NCBI GenBank assembly: GCA_903870105.1
Contig: CAIQBQ010000108.1
Span: forward strand, 1 to 35,476
Direction: 5' to 3'
Source: an uncultured Alphaproteobacteria bacterium
GTDB taxonomy: Bacteria > Pseudomonadota > Alphaproteobacteria > Rickettsiales > UBA1997
Length of the DNA: 35,476 nucleotides
Shown: positions 7,898 through 16,330 of the stretch, in pieces
Layout: every line of letters begins with the position of its first letter
How positions within the stretch are numbered: the first letter of the stretch is position 1
The notes under the pieces: generated by a model
Seen by the model: only the letters and a program-made list of their open reading frames with translations
Told to the model about the DNA's origin: nothing
Database searches by the model: none
Position numbers and translations under genes: made by a program

Positions 7898-9177
7898 AAT
7901 TTCTGAGTTACAAAAAGCAAAAAAAGCAAGATTCCCTTTTCATCGAAGATGTTACCATCTCAGATATTTCTAATACTGTCGGCACTCCATTTTATTGCTA
8001 TTCACGAAAGAATTTAGTGGAAAATTTTCGGAATTTTTCTGATGCATTCATGCGGGCAGGAATTTCTCAAGAAGGAAGTTTTGGTTATAAAATTTGCTAC
8101 GCGATCAAGGCCAATTTTAACATTCATCTCGTAAAGATTTTAGCCGAGCTAGGATCTGGAATTGACGCGGTTTCAGCTGGGGAGGTTTTTCGCGCAATCA
8201 GAGCGGGGGTTAGTCCGAAAAAAATTGTTTTCGCCGGAGTTGGCAAAACGCGCGAAGAAATTTCTTACGCTTTGAAAAATGGTGTTGAGGAATTTTCGGT
8301 TGAGTCTGTGCCGGAAATGTTTTTGTTAAGTGAGGTGGCTGTAAGCTTGAAGAAAAAGGCAAAATTTTCTCTGCGTGTTAATCCGAATGTTGACGCCGGA
8401 ACTCATGACAAAATTTCTACGGGCAGAAAGGGTGACAAATTTGGCGTGGATATTGAGTTGGCGGAAGAGGTTTATGCGAAAGCGGCAAAGCTGCCAGGTC
8501 TTGAGATTCATGGTATAGCAATGCATATTGGTTCGCAGATCACCACAATTGAGCCATTCACTGCTGCTTTCAAAAAATTGCGCGAATTGTGTTTAACGCT
8601 GCGCAAAAATGGTCACAAAATTTCCGCTCTCGATTTCGGCGGCGGCATCGGAATTCTCTATAAAAATGAGACTACACTTTTGATTCAAGATTACGTAGAT
8701 CTGATCAAAGAAATCACCACAGACCTAAAAGTTAAAATCACTATCGCGCCAGGCAGGGCTCTGGTTGGCAGCGCAGGAATTCTAGTAAGTAAAATTATTT
8801 TCCTTAAAGAGACTTCGGTAAAAAATTTTGCGATTATTGACGCGGCGATGAATGATTTAATGCGTCCGGGGCTTTACGGTTCTTACCACGAAATTCTTCC
8901 GGTGATTAAAAAATCTGGCACGAAATCTAATTACGATTTGGCCGGTCCGATTTGCGAAACGACAGATGTGCTCGCACAAAATCGTGAATTAATTGACCCA
9001 AGATCGGACGACTTATTAGCTTTCATTAGTGCTGGCGCTTACGGCTCATCAATGTCTAACGAGTATAACTGTCGCCCGCTTATCCCAGAAGTTTTGGTGG
9101 ATGGAAATAGTTTTAAGGTGATTCGTCGTCGTCCAAGTTTTGAAGAAATGTTACATTTAGAGGTGGAAGATGAGTAA
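7894..9177 (+). CDS. lysA: Diaminopimelate decarboxylase
   Basis: PLP enzyme that makes L-lysine from meso-diaminopimelate. The 427 residues are of normal length. The PLP lysine is in CYAIKAN (near residue 70), the HIGSQI motif near residue 211 and the glycine-rich phosphate loop DFGGGIGI follow, and the C-terminal sheet domain has the GPICETTDVLA active-site cysteine block and GAYGSSMSNEYNCRP. One oddity is that the usual EPGR is IAPGR here, replacing the glutamate. It overlaps nusB by 4 bp and rimM by 8 bp, so the three genes form one operon. Confidence 0.95.
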   Translation: MKFLSYKKQKKQDSLFIEDVTISDISNTVGTPFYCYSRKNLVENFRNFSDAFMRAGISQEGSFGYKICYAIKANFNIHLVKILAELGSGIDAVSAGEVFRAIRAGVSPKKIVFAGVGKTREEISYALKNGVEEFSVESVPEMFLLSEVAVSLKKKAKFSLRVNPNVDAGTHDKISTGRKGDKFGVDIELAEEVYAKAAKLPGLEIHGIAMHIGSQITTIEPFTAAFKKLRELCLTLRKNGHKISALDFGGGIGILYKNETTLLIQDYVDLIKEITTDLKVKITIAPGRALVGSAGILVSKIIFLKETSVKNFAIIDAAMNDLMRPGLYGSYHEILPVIKKSGTKSNYDLAGPICETTDVLAQNRELIDPRSDDLLAFISAGAYGSSMSNEYNCRPLIPEVLVDGNSFKVIRRRPSFEEMLHLEVEDE

Positions 9178-9703
9178 AAAAATTTTAATCGCCAAAGTCT
9201 CTTCACCCTTTGGAATCAGGGGCGAGGTTAAAATAATCGCCTTCTGCGACAATCATCTTAATCTCGAAAAATATTCTCTAACTGATGCCAAGGGAAATGA
9301 GATCAGACTTAAAATCAGTAATAAAAATAAAACAGTGATTGGCGCAAGTAATGGAGACCCAATAGTGATTGCGAAAATTGATGGAATCAATGATCGCAAT
9401 GCTTCCGAGCTTGCACGCAATCTAGAGATTTTTGCCGATCGCGCTGATTTCGAACCGACTTCAGAAGATGAATTCTATTATTCTGACTTAATTGGACTTG
9501 ATGTTGTTGATGCGAATTCAAAAAAAATTGGTAATATTATCGCCGTCTCAGAATATGGCGCTGGCGGGGTTATTGATATTAAATTCACAGACAATCGAGT
9601 TGAAAATTTTCCCTTCAAAAATCAAATTTTTCCGGAAGTAAATCTGCAGAAAAATTTCATCCGGATGGAAGATATTGAGACCGTTGACGGTGATAAAGAT
9701 TAA
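9170..9703 (+). CDS. rimM: Ribosome maturation factor RimM
   Basis: 177 residues. RimM binds ribosomal protein S19 and helps mature the head of the 30S subunit. The N-terminal domain shows the expected start (ILIAKVSSPFGIRGEVKI). The linker has DEFYYSDLIGL and the C-terminal PRC-barrel has GNIIAVSEYGAGGVIDI. It starts inside the end of lysA, which implies coupled translation. In many bacteria rimM sits with trmD and rplS; here it does not. A lipoprotein gene follows 68 bases later. Confidence 0.93.
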   Translation: MSKKILIAKVSSPFGIRGEVKIIAFCDNHLNLEKYSLTDAKGNEIRLKISNKNKTVIGASNGDPIVIAKIDGINDRNASELARNLEIFADRADFEPTSEDEFYYSDLIGLDVVDANSKKIGNIIAVSEYGAGGVIDIKFTDNRVENFPFKNQIFPEVNLQKNFIRMEDIETVDGDKD

Positions 9704-9771
9704 AAATTATTATTTGTTATAAAATTCCTGGATCTTTGCGGAAGCGATGATTCAAAAAAATAATTATTAAA

Positions 9772-10314
9772 ATGTTAAAAATATTTCAGATTTCTGTTTT
9801 TCTAATTCTTACTTCTTGTGCGCTATCAGGAAGATCTAACGACAAAAGCGTTACTAAATACATCACCGGCGCAACCAAGGTTAATGAGACGAAGGACGTT
9901 CACGTAATAAATATTTTCAGAGCGATAGGCACACCAAATAATGTGGTGGCAATCGACAAGTATAAATATTACCAATGGGATTATTCGAGAACGGTTGGAG
10001 TTAGCACCATCCTAGGCGGAGGCAGCACCACTTTTTACTGCAAACTTTCTGCAGAGACGCAAAACAACAAGATTAAAACTTTGAATTGGTATGGAAATCA
10101 GTGTGATATTTTCCTCGATCTCATTAAGGAATATTTTCAGGATAAGCTCAATGTGGCGATAATTTTGGACGAAGATAGCAAGCAGCAAAGCACCGCGCCT
10201 TCCACTGCGCCTTTAGCTCCAAAAGTTGAGAATGTTGTTGAGCAGATAGTGCCAAGAAAATCTGCTGAGAGCGCAAATGTTGTCGACCATCAAGGGGATG
10301 CCGCCATTCACTAG
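9772..10314 (+). CDS. Putative lipoprotein of unknown function
   Basis: 180 residues. A short signal peptide ends in the lipobox ILTSC (cysteine at residue 16). The middle, residues 45-120, has a beta-rich look with YYQWDYSR, ILGGGSTTFYC and LNWYGNQCD, and two further cysteines that could form a disulfide (FYC and QCD). This resembles small outer-membrane lipoproteins of the SmpA/BamE kind in outline, but that is only an impression. The last 50 residues are a low-complexity Pro/Ala/Ser/Val tail. It lies 68 bp after rimM and may be read from the same transcript. Confidence 0.7.
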   Translation: MLKIFQISVFLILTSCALSGRSNDKSVTKYITGATKVNETKDVHVINIFRAIGTPNNVVAIDKYKYYQWDYSRTVGVSTILGGGSTTFYCKLSAETQNNKIKTLNWYGNQCDIFLDLIKEYFQDKLNVAIILDEDSKQQSTAPSTAPLAPKVENVVEQIVPRKSAESANVVDHQGDAAIH

Positions 10315-10864
10315 ACAAGATTTTTGATCGCTTAGAATAACAATTCTGGCGAGCTAAAAAAGAAGACCTTTTCTTTTTTAAAAAAATATTTTTTAGAGCT
10401 CTTTGGCCAAGTAAGAAAGCATTCTAAATCTCTGGTGACGCTGTTGACGAAAGAGAGAGGGAAAAAAGTTTCGTTAAAAGGTGATCGATGTATTTTTTGG
10501 CTGAGCGATGCTGCAAGTGGAAAAACCAGCAAGGGGATTAATAGGCATCAACACGTGAAGATATTCCAGGGCTTTCAAACAGTCTTTTCTGCTCTTTTTT
10601 AAACACGTTTCAAATAGCTCTGATATTTTGTATTTTTACCCTATCGGATTGAATTGATTTTCCCCCTGCTTCATAAAAATAATTCGAGTTGAATTAAGGT
10701 TTTTTTAAGCTCTTCTTTGACAACCTTCTCTTGGTCGAAAAAGGAGAATCAGAGGCTAGTCTTTCTTAGTCTTATGGCCCTGACTGTATTGGATGAGGAG
10801 TTATTAAGGAGCCTTTATTTTTAAGGCTTAATTAGGCATCTTTGTACTGTGCCATCCTGGTGGA
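10315..10864. other. Gene-free stretch of about 550 bases
   Basis: No open frame here has a convincing start, ribosome-binding site or family pattern. It holds runs of A and T. A weak A/T hairpin (AAAAAAGAA at 10356-10364 with TTCTTTTTT at 10371-10379) may end the upstream transcript. A second inverted repeat near 10806-10833 has the core GCCTT/AAGGC. I do not recognise tmRNA, SRP RNA, 6S RNA or a riboswitch. It could contain the end of the minus-strand tRNA-Asp transcript and an unrecognised small RNA. Confidence 0.6.
10356..10379 (+). terminator. Weak A/T-rich hairpin after lipoprotein gene
   Basis: AAAAAAGAA and TTCTTTTTT form a 9-bp stem with a 6-nt loop, 40 bases after the stop at 10314. 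The T-rich right arm itself provides the U-tract. The stem is almost all A-T, so termination would be weak. Confidence 0.35.
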
Positions 10865-10868
10865 TGGC
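10851..10868 (-). other. Hairpin overlapping the 3' end of tRNA-Asp
   Basis: On the minus strand GCCATCC-ACCA-GGATGGC forms a 7-bp stem with a 4-nt loop. Its left arm begins at the discriminator G and the encoded CCA of tRNA-Asp (10868-10865). The mature 3' end is therefore part of a stable downstream hairpin in the precursor. No T-run follows. Confidence 0.55.
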
Positions 10869-10941
10869 GGGAGTGACGGGACTCGAACCCGCGGCCTCTT
10901 GCGTGACAGGCAAGCGCTCTAACCAACTGAGCTACACCCCC
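10865..10941 (-). tRNA. tRNA-Asp (GTC anticodon)
   Basis: Minus-strand cloverleaf. Acceptor GGGGGTG (10941-10935) pairs with CACTCCC (10875-10869) through one G-U pair. The anticodon arm is CTTGC-CTGTCAC-GCAAG, giving anticodon GTC. The T arm reads GCGGGTTCGAGTCCCG. The discriminator is G, as expected for tRNA-Asp, and CCA is encoded at 10867-10865. It lies 58 bases downstream of tRNA-Val on the same strand, probably in one transcript. Confidence 0.96.
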
Positions 10942-10999
10942 TAATAAGTAAGAACAATGATAATAATCTTAGTTTATGAAATAATCTTCCAACTAAGAT

Positions 11000-11075
11000 T
11001 GGTGGGTGATGACAGGCTCGAACTGCCGACCCTCTCCTTGTAAGGGAGATGCTCTACCAACTGAGCTAATCACCC
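11000..11075 (-). tRNA. tRNA-Val (TAC anticodon)
   Basis: Minus-strand cloverleaf. Acceptor GGGTGAT (11075-11069) pairs perfectly with ATCACCC (11010-11004). The anticodon arm is TCTCC-CTTACAA-GGAGA, giving anticodon TAC. The discriminator is A and CCA is encoded at 11002-11000. It is the promoter-proximal member of the tRNA-Val/tRNA-Asp pair. Confidence 0.96.
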
Positions 11076-11270
11076 ATAAATTTTTTTAAGCTAAACCCTG
11101 ACTTTAATGCCGCTTATCTTATGACTTGCTCAAAAGGATTATTAATCTTTTTGTCTTAGATAAATGTCTCTTGAGCTCTCTCAAAAAGTTACTTTTGCGA
11201 GAGTCTCAGAATTTTTTTCCAATAATTCTAAAACAAAATGGTTTTATAAATTTTGGAGAAATTTTTTTAG

Positions 11271-11304
11271 AAAAAACTCCTTACGCGAATATTTTCGCGT
11301 AAGG
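11271..11304 (-). terminator. Intrinsic terminator of the HU gene
   Basis: A perfect 11-bp stem CCTTACGCGAA (11279-11289) / TTCGCGTAAGG (11294-11304) with a TATT loop lies nine bases after the HU stop. On the minus strand it is followed by a T-run (six A on the plus strand at 11271-11276). This is the clearest intrinsic terminator in the window. Confidence 0.85.
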
Positions 11305-11312
11305 GTTGGAAA

Positions 11313-11585
11313 CTATTTTACAGAATCTTTCAATGCTTTACCAGCAGCGAATTTTACGCGCTTAGATGCTTTGATTTGGATCTCTTTGCCAGTTTGAGGA
11401 TTGCGACCTTTTCTAGCGGCAGTTTTTACTACTTTAAAAGTACCAAATCCGATCAAGGTAACTACATCACCTTTTTTAAGAGCTTTAGTAGTTGCTTTAA
11501 GAAGAGCTTCTACAGCCGCGCTAGCATCTTTTTGAGAAAGACCAGTTTGGTTGGCAATTTCTTTAATTAAATCTGTTTTGTGCAT
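11313..11585 (-). CDS. hup: DNA-binding protein HU
   Basis: 90-residue nucleoid protein that bends DNA as a dimer. It has the HU/IHF helical start MHKTDLIKEIANQTGLSQKDA, the GDVVTLIGFGTFKV core and the DNA-binding arm GRNPQTGKEIQIKASKRVKF with the invariant proline. The ending AGKALKDSVK is typical of HU rather than IHF. It is monocistronic: a hairpin-containing leader lies upstream and a strong terminator downstream. Confidence 0.95.
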   Translation of the reverse strand: MHKTDLIKEIANQTGLSQKDASAAVEALLKATTKALKKGDVVTLIGFGTFKVVKTAARKGRNPQTGKEIQIKASKRVKFAAGKALKDSVK

Positions 11586-11631
11586 ATTAATGATCTCTTT
11601 TGATTAATATTTTGAGGAAAGAAACATGTCA

Positions 11632-11671
11632 CGAAGCAGCTTGTAGACTGGCTCCGTACCAAGTTGCTCCG
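11632..11671 (-). promoter_or_regulatory. Stem-loop in the HU leader
   Basis: On the minus strand CGGAGCAACTTG and CAAGCTGCTTCG form a 12-bp stem with a single A-C mismatch around a 16-nt loop, ending 46 bases before the HU start codon. The gap between ygfA and hup is only 135 bases and contains this one strong structure. It could be the terminator-like end of the upstream operon or a leader element of hup; no T-run follows, which favours the leader reading. Confidence 0.5.
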
Positions 11672-11720
11672 AGAAATTATTTACGAAAAATTTGAAAGCA
11701 ACTACTATTCTAAATTATTT

Positions 11721-12332
11721 TTAGGTGCTGAGACCAAGACTGGTGCGGCTCGACAAAAATAGGTTTTTTTCTGTCACAGTAAAATCAAGATTCTGATCCG
11801 TCTCTTCAATCGGCAGATAATCTTGTGAGAGCTGGAAATCAAAGGCTAAACCGATTGTTATAATTTTGGGTTTTTTCTTTTTTAGAGATTCTATTGTACG
11901 ATCAAAAAATCCGCCACCCATGCCGAGCCTTGATAATCGTAAATCGAACGCAAGTAGCGGTAAAATCAAAAAATCAGGAGAGATTATTTTTCCTTCCGCG
12001 GGCTCCTTGATTTTTGTAAAAGATTTATTGGCAACAAATTCAGCCTCTTGATCAAATAAAGTAAATTGTAGCGGTTTATTTGCGGTGATGATTTTTGGAT
12101 AAGAAAAGAGAATTTGGTTTTTTATAAAATGCTCTGCAATCAGATTAGTTGAAACCTCGCTTGGCATTGCAAGGTAAAGAGAGAAAATTTTATCAGAGTT
12201 CTTTTCATAAAATTTGGGCAGAAGATTTTGTAAAAAATTTTCGTTAATTTGTTGCGATCTGGTTTTGATCTCATCTTGCGATAATAACGCCCTCTTGGCT
12301 TTAAATATTTTGCGCAGATCAGCTTTGCTCAT
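11721..12332 (-). CDS. ygfA: 5-formyltetrahydrofolate cyclo-ligase
   Basis: Converts 5-formyl-THF to 5,10-methenyl-THF using ATP, returning folate to the one-carbon pool. About 203 residues. It opens with SKADLRKIFKAKRALLS, carries the family's LPLLAFDLRLSRLGMGGGFFDRTI block (nucleotide/folate site) near residues 128-150, and ends with the D-x-x-V region LDFTVTEKNLF. Start at the ATG at 12332, which overlaps the zapA stop by one base (TGATG). The zapA-ygfA neighbourhood is ancient; the 6S RNA gene that often lies between them is absent here because the genes overlap. Confidence 0.9.
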   Translation of the reverse strand: MSKADLRKIFKAKRALLSQDEIKTRSQQINENFLQNLLPKFYEKNSDKIFSLYLAMPSEVSTNLIAEHFIKNQILFSYPKIITANKPLQFTLFDQEAEFVANKSFTKIKEPAEGKIISPDFLILPLLAFDLRLSRLGMGGGFFDRTIESLKKKKPKIITIGLAFDFQLSQDYLPIEETDQNLDFTVTEKNLFLSSRTSLGLST

Positions 12333-12634
12333 CAAAGTTTTTGAATTTTTTTTGTTAAATTTCCGATGTAGTTTGCGATATTCTCAATGTTGTCACTCAT
12401 CGAATTACATACTTCTTGAGAGGTAAATTTCTCTTCTGTTGCAGATATTAATTCTTCTTCCATGGTCAGTGCGGCCATTACTAATAGCATTTTTTCGTCA
12501 GAAAATTTTAACGAGAATGATAATTCATCAAGTCTTTGATTTAAGCGTTTAACGAGTTCTAGTAATTTTTCTTTCTCCTCGGTTTTGCAGGCGATTTTGT
12601 AGTGCGATTTACCGATTTGGATTTCAACTGTCAT
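12332..12634 (-). CDS. zapA: Cell division protein ZapA
   Basis: About 100 residues. ZapA binds FtsZ filaments and promotes their bundling at the division ring. The N-terminal globular part has the family pattern VEIQIGKSHYKIACKTEEKE followed by LLELVKRLNQRLDEL, then LLVMAALTMEEEL, then a C-terminal coiled coil. It overlaps the upstream coiled-coil gene by 11 bp and ygfA by one base. Confidence 0.88.
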   Translation of the reverse strand: MTVEIQIGKSHYKIACKTEEKEKLLELVKRLNQRLDELSFSLKFSDEKMLLVMAALTMEEELISATEEKFTSQEVCNSMSDNIENIANYIGNLTKKIQKL

Positions 12635-12977
12635 ATTTTTCGATTACTTCATGAAGCGCTGCTAGATCAACTTCTATCGCTTCAGCTAAATCATTTTTTT
12701 GTTGACGAAAATTCTCGATTCTTTGCCCAAGAACTTTGTTTGTTTCGCGTAAAAACTCAGTCTCTTTTCCCAATTCGGATAGCTCTTTTTGTAGGCGATT
12801 TATTTCTGTGCCGATGCGAGAAATTACGACTGACTTTGATTCATCATCAGTCGTGAGTAATTCTGGGTTTAAAGACGCTTCGCGAATTTTTTCCTTAACG
12901 GCTTCTTCAAGATTTTTTAACGCATCGGATAAATGCTTTCGAGCTTGATTAAATTTGGCTTCACCCTCGAGCTTCAT
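12624..12977 (-). CDS. Small coiled-coil protein upstream of zapA
   Basis: 117 residues, mostly charged helix. Two likely coiled-coil stretches, about residues 5-35 and 55-115, are separated by a short loop with NPELLTTDDES. Alphaproteobacteria commonly have a small coiled-coil protein (DUF4164-like) directly upstream of zapA, and this gene sits in that place with overlaps on both sides (ATGA with argJ, 11 bp with zapA). A role as a division-ring accessory partner of ZapA is an inference from position. There is no signal peptide, so it is cytoplasmic. Confidence 0.75.
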   Translation of the reverse strand: MKLEGEAKFNQARKHLSDALKNLEEAVKEKIREASLNPELLTTDDESKSVVISRIGTEINRLQKELSELGKETEFLRETNKVLGQRIENFRQQKNDLAEAIEVDLAALHEVIEKYDS

Positions 12978-14161
12978 GAGCGATAATCCTTGTTAATTTT
13001 GATGTATTCTTCGTTTAAGTCGCATGTCCAAACGACTGCTCTACTTGCGCCAATTCCAAGATTTACAGAAATTTTTACCTCCGATCCGGTAAGATATTTA
13101 TGAGCTAAATTTTCTACATATTCCGGATGTTTTGCTCCGTCTTTAGTGATTGGATGATCACCAATTTTAATGATTATTTTTTCAGGCGAAGTTTCTGAAC
13201 AAGATTTTCCAATGGCCATAACGATACGTCCCCAGTTAGGATCTGCCGCCGCAATCGCAGTTTTAACCAAAGGCGAATTGGCGATTGAAAAGGCGACTTC
13301 CTTGGCCTGTTCGTAAGTTCTGGCGCCCTCAACTTCGATTTCGATTAGTTTTTTTGCACCTTCGCCATCAATTACAATCATCTTTGCGAGGCCTAAGGCT
13401 AATTCGTTTAGCGTGTTTTTAAATTCGGTAAGTTCGAGTGAATGCGAATCAATGATTTCATGGCTTCCAACTTCTTTCGTGGCGAATAATAAAACAGTAT
13501 CATTCGTTGACTGGTCTGAGTCGACAGTGATTGCATTGAAGCTATGCTCGACAGTTTCTTTGAGTAAAATTTGTAAAGTTGTAGGGCAAATATTGGCGTC
13601 GGTAAAAATATAGCCAAGCATTGTCGCCATGTTTGGCGCGATCATTCCCGAGCCTTTAGAAAAACCAATTAGTGTAACATTGTTGCCGGCAATTTTGCAG
13701 GTTCTGTTGATTAGTTTTATCTTGGTGTCTGTGGTCATGATCGCTTGTGCAGCCTTGTTCCACGAAGATTCGTTGATGGTAGAATCTTTAACCATTTGCG
13801 GGATTGCCGCTTCGATTAATTCAACTTTTAAGGTTTCACCAATTACTCCAGTTGAAGAAATAAGAACTTCTTCCGGCTTACAGCCAAGATCTTTTGCAAC
13901 TTTATTTGCAGTTCTCAAAACTGCTTCTTCTCCTTCTTTTCCGGTGAAGGCGTTAGCATTTCCGGCATTGACGATTAAAGCTCTAGCCTTGCCGCTTTTG
14001 ACATTTTTCTTACACCAAACTACGGGCGCTGCAGGCATTGAAGAAGTCGTGAAGACTCCGGCAACATTGGTTGGTCGGTCAAAAGTGATGAGCAAAAGAT
14101 CATCACGGTTTTTATATTTTAAACCACAATTCGTGGTGCTGATTTTTAATCCTTTAAGCAT
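12974..14161 (-). CDS. argJ: Bifunctional ornithine acetyltransferase / N-acetylglutamate synthase
   Basis: Transfers acetyl from N-acetylornithine to glutamate and, in bifunctional forms, also makes N-acetylglutamate from acetyl-CoA, so it opens and recycles the arginine pathway. About 395 residues. The self-cleavage site is at the Thr of MATMLGY within KGSGMIAPNMATMLGYIFTDA; the oxyanion-hole block SSTGVIGE and the C-terminal AAADPNWGRIVMAIGKS are typical. I start at the ATG at 14161 (MLKGLKIS) rather than the TTG two codons upstream. It overlaps trpA by 8 bp. No other arg gene is near. Confidence 0.93.
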   Translation of the reverse strand: MLKGLKISTTNCGLKYKNRDDLLLITFDRPTNVAGVFTTSSMPAAPVVWCKKNVKSGKARALIVNAGNANAFTGKEGEEAVLRTANKVAKDLGCKPEEVLISSTGVIGETLKVELIEAAIPQMVKDSTINESSWNKAAQAIMTTDTKIKLINRTCKIAGNNVTLIGFSKGSGMIAPNMATMLGYIFTDANICPTTLQILLKETVEHSFNAITVDSDQSTNDTVLLFATKEVGSHEIIDSHSLELTEFKNTLNELALGLAKMIVIDGEGAKKLIEIEVEGARTYEQAKEVAFSIANSPLVKTAIAAADPNWGRIVMAIGKSCSETSPEKIIIKIGDHPITKDGAKHPEYVENLAHKYLTGSEVKISVNLGIGASRAVVWTCDLNEEYIKINKDYRS

Positions 14162-14948
14162 TAGCAAACTCCTGAATTTTTTTAGTTACTGCAGCGACAA
14201 TTTCATCGCATGATTTGTTTTCCGCCATTTCTTTCACTAGTGCCGAGCCAACAACCACAGCATCTACACCAATTTGAGAAAATTCTCTAACTTGTTGCGG
14301 CGTTTGAATTCCAAAGCCGATGGCGATTGGTAATTTAGAAATTTTTTTCAGGTTTTGTAAATTTTCTACATTATCTTGAGCCTTTGCCATAGTGGTGCCG
14401 GTGATGCCAAGAAGTGAAATTAAATATAAAAATCCTCCAGCATTTTTGGTGATTTTTTTCTGACGTTTAAAGTCGGTTGTCGGTGAGATTAGTTTGATTA
14501 GATCGAGTTTTGTTTTTGAGATTTGCGGCATAATTTCGTGCTCTTCTTCTTGCGGAAGATCGACGATTAAAAAGCCATCAACTCCAGATTCCTCTGCTTC
14601 GACAAAGATTTTATTTAAGCCGAATTTCAAGACTGGATTGTAGTAAGTCATCAGAATCAGCGGAGTTTTTTTGTTAGTCTGGCGAAATTCAGAAACCATT
14701 TTTAAGGTTTTTTGAAGAGTCATTCCGTTAGCAATCGAAAGCTTCGCAGCGATCTCGATTGTGGGCCCATCTCCTGCGGGATCAAGAAATGGTACGCCAA
14801 GTTCAATCAAATCGGCGCCGGCCGCAGGCATAGCTTTAAGTGTTGCAAGTGAAGTTTCATAATTCGGATCTCCAGCGCAAATGTAAGCAATTAACGCAGA
14901 TTTTTTTTGAGCGCGAAGCTCTTTGAATTTTTGTTCGATTCGCTTCAT
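14154..14948 (-). CDS. trpA: Tryptophan synthase alpha chain
   Basis: Cleaves indole-3-glycerol phosphate to indole, which is channelled to the beta chain. 264 residues, TIM barrel. The catalytic Glu and Asp are in DLIELGVPFLDPAGDGPTIE (residues about 46-65), followed by LMTYYNPVLKFG and the phosphate-binding IAIGFGIQTPQQV. Its start overlaps the trpB stop by one base (TAATG). The rest of the trp pathway is not in the window. Confidence 0.95.
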   Translation of the reverse strand: MKRIEQKFKELRAQKKSALIAYICAGDPNYETSLATLKAMPAAGADLIELGVPFLDPAGDGPTIEIAAKLSIANGMTLQKTLKMVSEFRQTNKKTPLILMTYYNPVLKFGLNKIFVEAEESGVDGFLIVDLPQEEEHEIMPQISKTKLDLIKLISPTTDFKRQKKITKNAGGFLYLISLLGITGTTMAKAQDNVENLQNLKKISKLPIAIGFGIQTPQQVREFSQIGVDAVVVGSALVKEMAENKSCDEIVAAVTKKIQEFANA

Positions 14949-16132
14949 TATAATTTCACTCCCAAATGTTTTGCGATGGTGTTGATGTCTTTATCTCCGC
15001 GGCCCGAGATGTTGACGATGATGCATTGATCCTTTCTCATTTTCTTTGCGAGTTTACAAGCAAAAGAAACGGCGTGCGATGATTCTAGAGCTGGAATAAT
15101 CCCTTCTGTTTGGCATAAAAGTTGGAAGGCTTCTACCGCTTCTTCGTCTGTCGCACTAACATATTCTACTCTTTTGGTCTCGTGCAAATGAGCGTGCTCA
15201 GGGCCGATTCCGGGATAATCCAAGCCAGCAGAAATCGAGTGCGCGTCTTGAATTTGTCCGTCGGAATTTTGCAGGAAAAAAGTTTTGTTACCGTGTAGAA
15301 CTGCAATAGAACCCTTGCTGATTGATGCAGAATGCTCATCACTTTCTAGGCCTTTTCCGGCAGCTTCAACTCCGAACATTTTTACTTTGTCTTTGAGGAA
15401 TGGATGGAATAAGCCAATTGAGTTTGATCCGCCACCGATGCAGGCAACCAAAGCGTCAGGCAATTTTCCTTCAGCTTTTTTAAACTGCACCTTCGCCTCT
15501 TTTCCAATCACTGAATGGAAGTCGCGAACCATTGTTGGATAAGGGTGTGGGCCAGTAACGGTGCCAAGCAAATAGTAAGTGTCGCGAGAATTGGCAATCC
15601 AATCACGCATCGCTTCATTAATGGCATTTTTTAAACTTTTTGAACCAGTATTAACCGTTACAACTTCTGCTCCGAGTAGCTTCATACGAAAAACATTTTG
15701 CGCCTGACGCTCAACATCTTTTGCGCCCATGTAAATCACGCAAGGTAAGGAAAAAAGTGCGCAAACTGTTGCGGTTGCTACCCCATGTTGACCAGCTCCT
15801 GTCTCGGCAATGATGCGCTTCTTGCCCATTCTTTTAGCAAGCAAGATTTGTCCTAAGCAGTTATTGATTTTGTGCGAACCGGTGTGGTTGAGCTCATCAC
15901 GTTTCAAATAAATCTTTGCGCCATTTTCTCCTTCGGCTATTTTTTTAGTAAGTCGTTCAGCCAGATATAGCGGGCTTGGACGACCAACGTAATGTTTTAA
16001 ATAGTAGGCAAGCTCTTTCTGAAACCCAGGATCTTTTTTGGCTTTCGCGTAGGCGGCTTCAAGTTCTAAGACAGCTGGCATCAAACTTTCAGCGACATAT
16101 TGGCCACCGAATTGACCGAAATTTTTTTTCAT
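14948..16132 (-). CDS. trpB: Tryptophan synthase beta chain
   Basis: PLP enzyme that condenses indole with serine to form tryptophan. 394 residues. The PLP lysine is in [11 protein letters not shown] (near residue 85), the catalytic Glu in [14 protein letters not shown], and the phosphate cradle in GGGSNSIG. It opens with the family start [17 protein letters not shown]. It is the first gene of the minus-strand run trpB-trpA-argJ-coiled coil-zapA-ygfA, and it faces mraZ across 259 bases. Confidence 0.96.
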   Translation of the reverse strand: MKKNFGQFGGQYVAESLMPAVLELEAAYAKAKKDPGFQKELAYYLKHYVGRPSPLYLAERLTKKIAEGENGAKIYLKRDELNHTGSHKINNCLGQILLAKRMGKKRIIAETGAGQHGVATATVCALFSLPCVIYMGAKDVERQAQNVFRMKLLGAEVVTVNTGSKSLKNAINEAMRDWIANSRDTYYLLGTVTGPHPYPTMVRDFHSVIGKEAKVQFKKAEGKLPDALVACIGGGSNSIGLFHPFLKDKVKMFGVEAAGKGLESDEHSASISKGSIAVLHGNKTFFLQNSDGQIQDAHSISAGLDYPGIGPEHAHLHETKRVEYVSATDEEAVEAFQLLCQTEGIIPALESSHAVSFACKLAKKMRKDQCIIVNISGRGDKDINTIAKHLGVKL

Positions 16133-16330
16133 ATTGAGGGTAGGAGTAAGGATTTAGGCGAACCTTGGGTGAAAGTTGAAAATATGCAAGACGAGTATGT
16201 GACGAGTTTCTTTGATCCTCGCCTTTGGGATAATGGCGCTTAAAGCAAATGTCCCAGTTGTTCGGATCATCCTTGAGAAGGAGAAGATTAAGAAAGAAAT
16301 GATGTCGCTCAATTTCTTTGTTTTTTCCAG

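Noticed and set aside
11586..11720. 6S RNA near zapA/ygfA
   Set aside because: 6S RNA usually lies between zapA and ygfA, but here those overlap; the downstream gap is shorter than a 6S RNA and lacks its long closing stem with central bubble.
13629..14213. Long plus-strand frame of 194 codons
   Set aside because: Antisense to argJ, whose family motifs are complete; no independent support.
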